The position numbers were made by a program, and so were the translations under genes. DNA of 64,000 bases, from the NCBI RefSeq assembly GCF_918698155.1, contig NZ_CAKKLX010000018.1:26865-90864 (forward strand), written 5' to 3'. Below, one piece after another: positions 44,494 through 51,840 of the stretch. The notes under the pieces are model-generated. The model saw only the letters and a list, made by a program, of their open reading frames with translations, was not told the DNA's origin and did not search any database. Origin of the DNA: Roseomonas sp. CECT 9278. GTDB lineage: Bacteria > Pseudomonadota > Alphaproteobacteria > Acetobacterales > Acetobacteraceae. The stretch's first letter is position 1, and the number at the start of each line of letters is the position of its first letter.

Positions 44494-45167
44494 GGGCGGG
44501 GCTCCGGGCGATGTTCCTGTGCCGGCAAGCGCGTCGCCGGCACGCGTATGGCCGGCACGCCGGCAAAGGTTTCGTGGGGGGGCACGTCGGCCAGCACGGC
44601 CGCGCCGGCGCCGATGATGGCGCCCTCACCCACCCTCACGCCAGGGCGGATCACCGCGCCGGCGCCCACCAGCGCACCCGCGCCGATCCGCACGCCGCCG
44701 GCCAGCACGGCGCCTGGCGCGACATGCGCGGCCTCGCCGATGTCGCAGTCATGCTCGACGATCGCGCCGGTGTTCACCAGCGCCAGGCGGGCGATGCGCG
44801 CCTCGGGCCCGATCACGGCGCGGGCCAGCACCGCCGCGCCTTCGCCGAGCGTCGCGCCATGGCCGATGGTCGCGGCCGGATGCACCAGCGCCGGCAGCGC
44901 GAAGCCGGCCGCCAGCAGGCGGGCGGCGGCGGCGGCGCGCTGGGCGTTGTGGCCGATCGCCGGATGCGCCGCGGCCACCCCGGCCGCCAGCAGCGCCGGC
45001 AGCCGCGATTCGTCGCCCAGCACGGGCACGCCCAGCACCGCCGCCACGCGCGGGGCGCCATCCAGCACGCCGGCGATGGGCCAGCCGCCGGCCATCAGCA
45101 AGTCCAGCACGGCCTTGCCATGGCCGCCCGCCCCCAGCACCAGGATCGCCGGCCGCGCCTCAAGCAT
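44490..45167 (-). CDS. NeuD-type sugar O-acyltransferase (left-handed beta-helix)
   Basis: 225 residues in two parts. The N-terminal Rossmann-like half begins AILVLGAGGHGKAVLDLL, the hallmark of the NeuD/PglD family. The C-terminal half is made of hexapeptide repeats (LVHPAATIGHGATLGEGAAV, IGPEARIARLALVNTGAIVE with HDCDIGE) and ends in TFAGVPAIRVPA. PglD/NeuD enzymes acetylate nucleotide sugars or sialic acids using acetyl-CoA. The start is the ATG at 45165-45167. The stop overlaps the start of the TRAP-binding protein gene. The sugar target is unknown; it may belong with a polysaccharide or flagellin-glycosylation pathway elsewhere. Confidence 0.83.
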   Translation of the reverse strand: MLEARPAILVLGAGGHGKAVLDLLMAGGWPIAGVLDGAPRVAAVLGVPVLGDESRLPALLAAGVAAAHPAIGHNAQRAAAAARLLAAGFALPALVHPAATIGHGATLGEGAAVLARAVIGPEARIARLALVNTGAIVEHDCDIGEAAHVAPGAVLAGGVRIGAGALVGAGAVIRPGVRVGEGAIIGAGAAVLADVPPHETFAGVPAIRVPATRLPAQEHRPEPRP

Positions 45168-45243
45168 CCCGCCCCATCCTTCACGCCGCCATCACCCTGC
45201 CGCGCAGGTTCCGCTAGTATGGCCGTCCTTGCGGGAGACGACG

Positions 45244-45870
45244 ATGCGTTTGCCTGGCCTGTTCGCCGCCCTGGTCCTGCTGGTCGCCGCCGCGGCGCCC
45301 GCCGCCGCGCAGAACCGCTTCTGGCTGCAGAACAATACCGGTCAGACCATCGTGGCGGCGAATGTCTCGCCCTCCCGCGTGCCGGAATGGGGGCCGAACA
45401 TCCTGCTGCAGGGGCCGTTGCGGCCGGGCATGCAGGTGTTTGTCGAACCGACCTTCCGCGACTGCTACCTGGACATCCGCGTGCGCTTCGCCGACGGCAC
45501 CGAGGACGGGCACCTGGGCGTGCATGCCTGCACCCTCAGCCGCATCACCTTCGGGCGCGACGTGCCGCAGGCGCCAGCCCCGCCCCCGCCGCGCGAACGC
45601 GAGGTGGAGCGCGACGACCCGTCCTTCGTCTTCGTCAACCGCAGCGGCGAGCCGATCCGCGAGGTCTATGTCTCGTTGACCAGCCAGCGCAGCTGGGGGC
45701 GCGACCGGCTGGGGCCGAACCAGATCCTGCCGCCGGGCGCCTCGATGCCGATCGGCCTGCCGCGGCAGGGCATCTGCACGGTGGACATGCGCGTGGTCTA
45801 CATGGACGGGCGCATCCTGGAGCAGCGCAACATCGAGACCTGCTCGATCCGCAACTACGCCTGGCGCTGA
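45244..45870 (+). CDS. Secreted protein with two tandem homologous domains
   Basis: 208 residues. It has a signal peptide (MRLPGLFAALVLLVAAAAPA, then AAAQ) and two ~80-residue domains joined by a Pro/Arg/Glu-rich linker (QAPAPPPPREREVERDD). The domains are clearly related. Each opens with F-x-(L/F)-x-N-x-(T/S)-G-x-x-I, passes through a W-G-x-(N/D)-x-L or L-G-P-N-x-(I/L) turn and a C-x-x-D-(I/M)-R-V core (DCYLDIRVRF, TVDMRVVYMDGR), and ends in a second Cys followed by S-R/S-I. The two Cys per domain suggest one disulfide each. No named family is certain. The ATG at 45244 has GGGAGACG upstream. Periplasmic or secreted; function unknown. Confidence 0.7.
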   Translation: MRLPGLFAALVLLVAAAAPAAAQNRFWLQNNTGQTIVAANVSPSRVPEWGPNILLQGPLRPGMQVFVEPTFRDCYLDIRVRFADGTEDGHLGVHACTLSRITFGRDVPQAPAPPPPREREVERDDPSFVFVNRSGEPIREVYVSLTSQRSWGRDRLGPNQILPPGASMPIGLPRQGICTVDMRVVYMDGRILEQRNIETCSIRNYAWR

Positions 45871-45982
45871 CGGCGCTGGCGGCGCTGGCGGCGCTGGCGG
45901 CGGAGCGCCCGCCCGCGCCCGATCCCGCCAGCCCTGCAGGACGGCGCCCCTGCGCTGAAGCCGCGCCGGGCGCCGCCTCGTG

Positions 45983-46588
45983 TCACTCGCGCAGCTTGCG
46001 CGCGCGCAGCGCCGCGGGGCGCGTCAGGCAGGCCTCGATCCACGCCTTCACCTTCGGGAAGGGCGCGTAGTCGTAGCCATTCATCCACGACCCATAGAGC
46101 ACCGAGGCCAGGTTGAGGTCGGCGATGGTGAAGCCCGCGCCGACCAGCCAGGGCCGCTGCGCCAGCTCGCCCTCGAGCACCTTCAGCCGGGCATCGAGCA
46201 GGTCCTTGCCGGCCGCCGCCTCGGACGCCACGCGCTCGGCCTCGGGCTTCAGGTAGGCGTTGTAGGACCAGCGCATGACGTGCGGCTCGACCTCGGTCGC
46301 GGTCCACAGCGTCCATTGCATGACGCGCGCGGCGTCGTCGCCGGCGGGCATCAGCGGCGCGCCGGCCTTGGCCGCGATGTGCAGGTTGATCGCCAGGCTC
46401 TCGAACAGCACCAGGTCGCCATCCTCCAGCGCCGGGATCTTGTTGTTCGGGTTGATCGCCACGGCGCGCTCCAGCTTGAAGCCGGGCTGGAAGCCGATCG
46501 GGATCACCTCGTAGGGCAGGCCGGCTTCCTCGGCCGCCCAGATGCAGCGGAAGGCGCGCGAGCGGGGAATGCCGTGGATCTTGAGCAT
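45983..46588 (-). CDS. Glutathione S-transferase family protein
   Basis: 201 residues with a thioredoxin-fold N-terminal domain (LKIHGIPRSRAFRCIWAAEE, INPNNKIPALEDGDLVLFES with the cis-Pro and the glutathione gamma-Glu-binding E-S) and an all-helical C-terminal domain (LLDARLKVLEGELAQRPWLV, GAGFTIADLNLASVLYGSW with the N-capping box). A serine (S9 region, PRSRAF) is in the position of the catalytic residue of beta/theta-like classes. The ATG at 46586-46588 has GAAGGA upstream. It is a single gene, cytoplasmic; substrate unknown. A short run of GGCGCTGGC 9-bp repeats (45872-45899) lies between it and the preceding convergent gene. Confidence 0.88.
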   Translation of the reverse strand: MLKIHGIPRSRAFRCIWAAEEAGLPYEVIPIGFQPGFKLERAVAINPNNKIPALEDGDLVLFESLAINLHIAAKAGAPLMPAGDDAARVMQWTLWTATEVEPHVMRWSYNAYLKPEAERVASEAAAGKDLLDARLKVLEGELAQRPWLVGAGFTIADLNLASVLYGSWMNGYDYAPFPKVKAWIEACLTRPAALRARKLRE

Positions 46589-46715
46589 GGGATGTCCTTC
46601 GGGTGGCAGCACGAACCCGCCGGCCGCGCCGCAAGACGCGGCATGGGCATCCCGACGGGTGGGCGGCGAGAGAATACTGTTCCCCGGCGCCGGCGGCCAG
46701 CCATCGGCCTGCGCG

Positions 46716-48146
46716 TCAGACCGAACGCCGGCGCGCCTGCAGGTGCCCCGCGCGGGTGCCAAGGCGCATGCGGATCGGCAGCAGCGCGGCATCGCCCTCG
46801 GCCAGCACGGGCGCGCAGGCGGCGGCGGCGTAGCGCCCCTCGGCCCGGCGCGCCGCGAAGTCGGGCGCCAGCGGCACGATCCCCGGAACCTCGAACAGGA
46901 AGCGGTTGCCGTCATCGAGGTAGCTCTCGGTCAGCGCGCCTTCGCTGACCAGCAGGGCATGCCGTTCGAGTTCGACGTGATGATACGTCACCTCCCGCCG
47001 CCAGCGCTGGTGGATCACCGTCAGGCCGTTCACCAGCAGCCGGGCCGGCACCAGGTGGCCGTCGACGAACAGCGCATGGTTCGGGCTGACATGCAGGTCG
47101 CGGAACGGCACGCCTTCGGCCAGCGCGCCGGCCTTGACCAGCACCGGCGCGGCGCGGTCGCGGAACAGCTGCCGCCCCAGATCCACCTCGAGCCGCCCGA
47201 CCCAGGCGAGCGGCGCGATCGGGGAGGCGCCCTTGGGCGTCACCACATGGTCGCCGGCGCGCAGCCGTTCGACCGGAACCTCGCCCGAGGGTGTCAGGAT
47301 CAGCGTGCCCTCGACGAAGCAGACCACGCTGTCCTCGGGGTCGTAGTCCAGCACCGTGACCACGGCATTGCCGACGCTGGCATCGCCGGTGAAGGTCGCG
47401 GTCGAGCCGGAGATCGCGACCGCCCAGGCATCGTTCGCCGTATCGGCGCCGTTCCAGCCCTGCAGGTCGAGCGTATCGGCGCCGCTGCCCAGGCTGACCA
47501 CGTCGTTCCCGTCGCCGGTGCGCCAGCCGATGCTGTCGCCGCCGCCGCCGCCCAGCAGCGAATCCTCCCCGGTGCCGCCGGCCAGCGTATCGGCGCCATC
47601 CCCGCCGCCGAGCGTATCGTTGCCGCCGCCGCCGGCCAGCAGGTTGGCCTGGGTGTCGCCGGTCAGCCGGTCGGCGCCGGTCGCGCTGCCCAGGATGGTC
47701 CGGAAGCTGCCCGCGACCACCGAATCGGCGCTGGCCTGGCCACCGGTCGCGCCGCCGCCCAGGTCGACCGTGACCCCGCCAGAGGAGGCACCATAGTCCA
47801 GCGCATCGATCCCGCCGCCGCCATCGAGGGTATCGGCGCCGGACCCGCCCGCCAGCGTGTCGTCGCCGGGGCCGCCGCGCAGCAGGTCGGCGCCGGTGCC
47901 GCCCGCCAGCGAATCGCCGTCATCCCCGCCATCGAGGATGTCGTCGCCGCCATCGCCACGCAGCGTATCGGCGCCGCCGCCGCCGGCCAGCGTGTCGTTG
48001 TCGTCCTCGCCGCGCAGGAAATCCCTGCCGTCCAGGCCGGCCATCGAATCGGCGCCGCCCTGGCCGGTGCCGGGCGTGTCATCGCCTGGCCCGCCAAGGA
48101 AGGTGTCGTTGCCTGGTCCCGGGCCGCCGTCGCTCCAGCCGCTCAT
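46716..48146 (-). CDS. RTX-Hint protein: calcium-binding repeats fused to a Hint (hedgehog/intein-like) domain
   Basis: 476 residues, no signal peptide. Residues ~10-215 contain at least ten RTX nonapeptides (GGPGDDTLAGG, GGGGADTLRG, GGGGNDTLGGG). The C-terminal ~200 residues are a Hint_2-type domain: the first block CFVEGTLILTPSGEVPVERL with Cys276 at the splice-junction position, DLHVSPNHALFVDGHLVPAR (the His of block B in S-P-N-H) and VTYHHVELERHALLVSEG near the end. Hint domains can cleave the peptide bond before the Cys; whether this one does so is unknown. Such fusions occur among secreted alphaproteobacterial proteins and are likely type I secretion substrates. No secretion ABC genes are in the window. 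The start ATG is at 48144-48146. Confidence 0.85.
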   Translation of the reverse strand: MSGWSDGGPGPGNDTFLGGPGDDTPGTGQGGADSMAGLDGRDFLRGEDDNDTLAGGGGADTLRGDGGDDILDGGDDGDSLAGGTGADLLRGGPGDDTLAGGSGADTLDGGGGIDALDYGASSGGVTVDLGGGATGGQASADSVVAGSFRTILGSATGADRLTGDTQANLLAGGGGNDTLGGGDGADTLAGGTGEDSLLGGGGGDSIGWRTGDGNDVVSLGSGADTLDLQGWNGADTANDAWAVAISGSTATFTGDASVGNAVVTVLDYDPEDSVVCFVEGTLILTPSGEVPVERLRAGDHVVTPKGASPIAPLAWVGRLEVDLGRQLFRDRAAPVLVKAGALAEGVPFRDLHVSPNHALFVDGHLVPARLLVNGLTVIHQRWRREVTYHHVELERHALLVSEGALTESYLDDGNRFLFEVPGIVPLAPDFAARRAEGRYAAAACAPVLAEGDAALLPIRMRLGTRAGHLQARRRSV

Positions 48147-48279
48147 GCCAATCCCTTGCCGGCGCCGCGCCCGTGGGCATCGACCTGCGGGGCAGCCCTT
48201 GCCCCGCTTGCGGTGCCGCTTAGCACAACATGCTCACGAATGCCTGAATGGCAGGGGGGGCTGACCCAATCGTGACCGA

Positions 48280-49197
48280 TCAATCCGCCAGCGGCCCGGG
48301 GCCGGTCACGGCACGGATGTAGCGCGCCACGCTGTCGCGCACCGCCGCCTTGCCGCCCGCCGGGATCACCCGGTCCCACCAGGCGCCATGGACCGCATCG
48401 AAGTCGAGGGCCTCGAGCACGGCGCCGATGCGCGCCACCTCGGCGGCCGGCAGCGGCACCCAATTGGGATACGACCACATGAACGAGACATGCTGGCGGT
48501 CCGGCGCGACCGAGGCGATGTCCCCGGTCATGATCGCCCCGCGTCCCGCCGACCAGTGCAGGATCGTACCACCGGGGAAATGGCCGCCCAGGCGATGCAG
48601 CGTCACGCCCGGCAGGACGGCATGCGATTCGCCCTCCCAGAAGCGGATCGCGGGGTCGGGGCGCATCACCCATCGGCGGTCGGCGGCATGCAGCAGCACC
48701 GGGCAGTCGAAGGCCTGCGCCCAGTCCACCATGGCGGCGTAGTAGTGCGGATGGCTGATGGCGATGGCGGCGATCCCGCCCAGCGCCTTGACGATGGCGA
48801 TGGTGGCGGGGTCGACCATCGCCAGGCAGTCCCACAGGACATTGCCCGCCGGTGTGCGCAGCAGCAGGGCGCGCTGGGCGATGCCGAAATCGGGGAACAT
48901 GCCGCAGCCGAGCAGGTCGGGCGCGACCTCGCGCCAGCCGATCGCGTGACGGCGCGCCAGCGCCTGCGCGGTGGTCCATTGCTGGCCGGCGGCGGGCACC
49001 CATTGCCGCGGGTCCTGGCAGATCGCGCAGGTCGCGGGCGGCATGGCGGAGGGCGCGTGCTGGGTCCCGCAGGTGGCGCAGGTGAAGGCCGTGGCCGGCG
49101 CCGCGGCGGCGAGGCGGAGGCCAGCGGGCGTGCCGGGGATCGCCACGCCGCGCGGCGCGCCGGCATTCGTCACGCCGGGCGGCGCGGGCAGGATCAC
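48280..49197 (-). CDS. MBL-fold hydrolase with N-terminal zinc ribbon
   Basis: 305 residues. It starts at a GTG (49195-49197) overlapping the DsbA-family stop by 4 bp (GTGA). A small zinc ribbon comes first (FTCATCGTQHAPSAMPPATC, completed by AIC: C-x2-C ... C-x2-C). The metallo-beta-lactamase-like fold follows: GNVLWDCLAMVD, ISHPHYYAAMVDWAQAF, HRLGGHFPGGTILHWSA and AIMTGDIASVAPD. The usual H-x-H-x-D-H metal motif is reduced to H-P-H-Y-Y, so the metal site is incomplete by the standard pattern, though His and Asp at other positions remain. The pairing with a thiol oxidoreductase is fixed by translational coupling. Substrate unknown. Confidence 0.78.
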   Translation of the reverse strand: MILPAPPGVTNAGAPRGVAIPGTPAGLRLAAAAPATAFTCATCGTQHAPSAMPPATCAICQDPRQWVPAAGQQWTTAQALARRHAIGWREVAPDLLGCGMFPDFGIAQRALLLRTPAGNVLWDCLAMVDPATIAIVKALGGIAAIAISHPHYYAAMVDWAQAFDCPVLLHAADRRWVMRPDPAIRFWEGESHAVLPGVTLHRLGGHFPGGTILHWSAGRGAIMTGDIASVAPDRQHVSFMWSYPNWVPLPAAEVARIGAVLEALDFDAVHGAWWDRVIPAGGKAAVRDSVARYIRAVTGPGPLAD

Positions 49198-49925
49198 CGC
49201 CGTTGCCGTTCCCGCGCCACCAGCGTCTCGAGCTGCGCCAGCGGCACGGCGCCCGGGATCAGCGTGTCGCCCAGCACCAGCGCCGGCGTGCCCTCGATCT
49301 GCAGCGACCTTGCCAGCGCCAGGTTGGTGTCGATCCGGCGCTGGATCGCGGGGTCGTCCATCTCGCGCAGCAGGCGCGGCACATCGAGGCCGACGCGCTG
49401 CGCCTCGGCGCGGATCATCGCCTCGGTCGGCTCGCCGCGGCTGCGCATCAGGGCGTCGTGCAGCTCGGCATACTTGCCCTGGCGCTGGGCGGCGAGCAGG
49501 GCGCGCGACGCGACCACGCTGGCCGGGCCCAGGATCGGGATATCCTTCATCACCACGCGCACATTGCGGTCGCGGTTGATGAGCTCGGCCATGTCCTCGT
49601 GCAGGCGCTTGCAATAGGGGCAGCGCACGTCGAAGAACTCGACGATCGTGACATCGCCGCGCGGATTGCCGCGGACCGGGTCCTCGGGATTGGCGAACAG
49701 GGCGGCGCGCTGCTGCGCGATGCCGGCGCGCTGGGCCTCGCCGCGGTCGCGCTCGTCGGCCGCCTGGATGGCGGCGAAGGCGTCGCGCAGGATGGACGGG
49801 TCGCGCTGCAGCGCCTCGCGCAGGATCGACACGATCTCGTCGCGCTGCGCGTCGCTGAAGGACTGCGCCATCGCGCGGCCGCCGGCAAGCAGGCCGGCCG
49901 CGGCCAGCAGGAAGGTTCGCCTCAT
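49194..49925 (-). CDS. DsbA-family thiol:disulfide protein (DsbG/ScsC-like)
   Basis: 243 residues, exported (MRRTFLLAAAGLLAGGRAMA signal). A helical N-terminal segment (about 22-90, DEIVSILREALQRDPSILRD) resembles the dimer/trimerisation stalk of ScsC/Com1-like proteins. Then comes a thioredoxin fold with VEFFDVRCPYCKRLHEDMAE (active-site C-P-Y-C) and a cis-Pro loop in EGTPALVLGD. It should oxidise or isomerise disulfides in the periplasm. The ATG at 49923-49925 has GGGAGAG upstream; in-frame codons further up are not needed. It heads a two-gene operon with the MBL-fold protein. A second, different DsbA-family gene is at 61777. Confidence 0.88.
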   Translation of the reverse strand: MRRTFLLAAAGLLAGGRAMAQSFSDAQRDEIVSILREALQRDPSILRDAFAAIQAADERDRGEAQRAGIAQQRAALFANPEDPVRGNPRGDVTIVEFFDVRCPYCKRLHEDMAELINRDRNVRVVMKDIPILGPASVVASRALLAAQRQGKYAELHDALMRSRGEPTEAMIRAEAQRVGLDVPRLLREMDDPAIQRRIDTNLALARSLQIEGTPALVLGDTLIPGAVPLAQLETLVARERQRR

Positions 49926-50255
49926 GGTCTCTCCCGGCGCCGGGGCGCCCGCCACCGCGGCGGTGGCATCATGTCCCGCGGCGGCGAGCCTGCCGCGCGC
50001 GCCCCGCCAGAATGCGGGCTGCGGGGGTTTCGCTCAACAGCGGCGCCAGGTTTCGCGTCGGGGCCTGCGCGGACAGGCCGGTTGCCGGCCCCGGCGAAGC
50101 CGTCTATGGCCGGGGCCAGCAGCCGCGGGATGCGGATCGGGGGGCACGTCCCGGGCCAGGGGGCCCGCGGGCCGGGGCCGGACCCCCCGTCTGCCGCACC
50201 GCGCCCAGGCGCCTCGGTGGCGGGCTGCGCAGCAGGGGAGGCCGGGACCCGGGCC
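49926..50255. other. Divergent intergenic region
   Basis: 330 bp between the DsbA-family gene (minus) and the GGT-like lipoprotein gene (plus). It should hold both promoters, but I see no clear -35/-10 pair, operator or RNA gene; only GC-rich sequence with short hairpins. Confidence 0.4.
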
Positions 50256-51644
50256 ATGACGACCACGACCATTCGCTGCCGGATCACGACCGACGGCCCG
50301 GCCGCGCCGCCGCGGCGCAGGCTGCCCGGGCTCGCGCTGCTGGCCGTGCTGCTGCCGGGCTGCTCGACCATGAGCTCCCTGGTGCCGAGCTTCGGTGGCC
50401 CGCCCTCCGTGCCGCTCGGCACGCCGGGCAACGTGACGGGCTTCGTGGGCGGCGCGGCGGCGGAGGAACCCCGCGCAGCGATCGTGGCGCGGGAGATCCT
50501 GTCGGCCGGCGGCTCCGCGGTTGATGCCGCGGTGGCGGGCGCCTTCGCGATGACGGTCACGCTGCCGTCGCGCGCCGGGCTCGGCGGCGGCGGCGCCTGC
50601 CTGGTCTTCTCGGCCGGGCGGCGCGAGGTCGAGGCGGTGCTGTTCCCCGCCGGTGCGCGCACCGAATTGCCGTCCGGCACCGACCGCCCGGCCGCGGTGC
50701 CGATGATGGCGCGCGGGCTGTTCCTGCTGCACACGCGCGGCGGCCGGCTGCGCTTCGACCAGCTGGTCCGCCCGGCCGAGGACCTGGCCCGCTTCGGCAC
50801 CGAGATCAGCCGCGTCTTTGCCGATGACCTGGCCGCCGTGGCCGCACCGCTGCTGGCCGACCCGAATGCCCGTCGCGTCTTCGGCAGCCCGGGCGGCGGG
50901 CCGCTGCGCACGGGCGAACGCATCACGCAGCTCGACCTCGGTGCGACGCTGGCGCAGATGCGTAATGGCGGCGTCGGCGAATTGTACCAGGGGCCGCTGT
51001 CGCAGCGCGTGGCGGAAGCGTCGCTGCTGGCCGGCGGCGGGCTGACCGAGGCCGACCTGCGTGCCGGCCGCGCCGATGCCACGCAGCCCGTGCGGGTGGC
51101 TGCCGGCAACGACGCGGTGCATTTCCTGCCGGCCTCGGGCGATGCCGGCGCGGGCACGGCCACGGCCTTCCAGGCGGCGCTGGCGGGCCAGCCGGCATCG
51201 GCGGGCGGCGCGCCGGTGGGCGCGCAGGCGGGCCTGGTCACGCTGGATCCGCAGGGCAATGCGGTGGCCTGTGCCTTCACCATGAACAACCTGTTCGGCA
51301 CCGGGCGCGTGCTGCCGGAAATCGGCATCCTGCTGGGCGCGGCGCCGTCGGGCAGCGTTTCGCCGGCGCCGCTGGGCGTGGCGCTGGCGACCAACCGCGA
51401 ATTGCGTGGCTTCCGCGCCGCCAGCGCGGGGTCGGGCCAGCAGGAGGCGGGTGCGGCGGCCGGCATTGCGATGGCGGCGGCACTGCGGCGCGTGCCGAAT
51501 GCCGACCTTTTCGCATCGGTGCCGCAGCCTGGGCGCGGGCTGGTGATTTCGTGCCCGGGCTATGCGCCGGGGAGCACAGCGACCTGCACCGGCGCGGCGG
51601 ACCCGCGCGGCGGCGGCGTGGCGATCGGCAGCTTCGCGCGGTGA
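50256..51644 (+). CDS. Gamma-glutamyltransferase-like lipoprotein lacking the usual nucleophile motif
   Basis: 462 residues, shorter than usual GGT (about 560-590). The N-terminus has a lipoprotein signal with lipobox LLPGC, so it is probably membrane-anchored in the periplasm. GGT features include AREILSAGGSAVDAAVAGAF (family large-subunit start), GLGGGGACLVF, RPAAVPMMARGL and LFGTGRVLPEIGI. At the autocleavage site the family reads T-T-H-x-S-V-x-D; here residues 322-330 read GAQAGLVTL before DPQGNAVACAFTMNN. With the nucleophilic Thr apparently absent, self-processing and transpeptidation are unlikely; a binding or structural role is possible. The ATG at 50256 was chosen. Its 3' end runs into the 27-bp minisatellite. 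Confidence 0.75.
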   Translation: MTTTTIRCRITTDGPAAPPRRRLPGLALLAVLLPGCSTMSSLVPSFGGPPSVPLGTPGNVTGFVGGAAAEEPRAAIVAREILSAGGSAVDAAVAGAFAMTVTLPSRAGLGGGGACLVFSAGRREVEAVLFPAGARTELPSGTDRPAAVPMMARGLFLLHTRGGRLRFDQLVRPAEDLARFGTEISRVFADDLAAVAAPLLADPNARRVFGSPGGGPLRTGERITQLDLGATLAQMRNGGVGELYQGPLSQRVAEASLLAGGGLTEADLRAGRADATQPVRVAAGNDAVHFLPASGDAGAGTATAFQAALAGQPASAGGAPVGAQAGLVTLDPQGNAVACAFTMNNLFGTGRVLPEIGILLGAAPSGSVSPAPLGVALATNRELRGFRAASAGSGQQEAGAAAGIAMAAALRRVPNADLFASVPQPGRGLVISCPGYAPGSTATCTGAADPRGGGVAIGSFAR

Positions 51645-51840
51645 CGCGCGAGACACGACGGCGCGCGGTGACGCGCGTGGGGACGAAGCGCGCGGTGACG
51701 CGCGAGACACGACGGCGCGCGGCGGCGCGCGTGGGGACGGAGCGCGCGGTGACGCGCGAGACACGACGGCGCGGGGTGACGCGCGTGGGGACGAAGCGCG
51801 CGGTGACGCGCGGGCGGCCGCGGCGCGCGGTGGCGCGGCG
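51641..51840 (+). repeat. 27/54-bp minisatellite between two genes
   Basis: Two alternating 27-bp units, GTGACGCGCGAGACACGACG plus GCGCGCG and GTGACGCGCGTGGGGACGAA plus GCGCGCG, form a 54-bp period with unit starts at 51641, 51695, 51749 and 51803, seven 27-mers in all. It starts within the last codon and stop (TGA) of the GGT-like gene and ends at the ATG of the aminotransferase. Because 27 is a multiple of three and no stop occurs in the aminotransferase frame, it could be read as an N-terminal extension, but no start justifies that. Confidence 0.88.

Noticed and set aside
46716..48146. A true intein inside a host protein
   Set aside because: No C-extein follows the Hint domain and the N-terminal part is an RTX stalk, so it is a Hint-type secreted protein.
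51641..51840. CRISPR array
   Set aside because: Head-to-tail 27-bp units with no unique spacers; it is a minisatellite.
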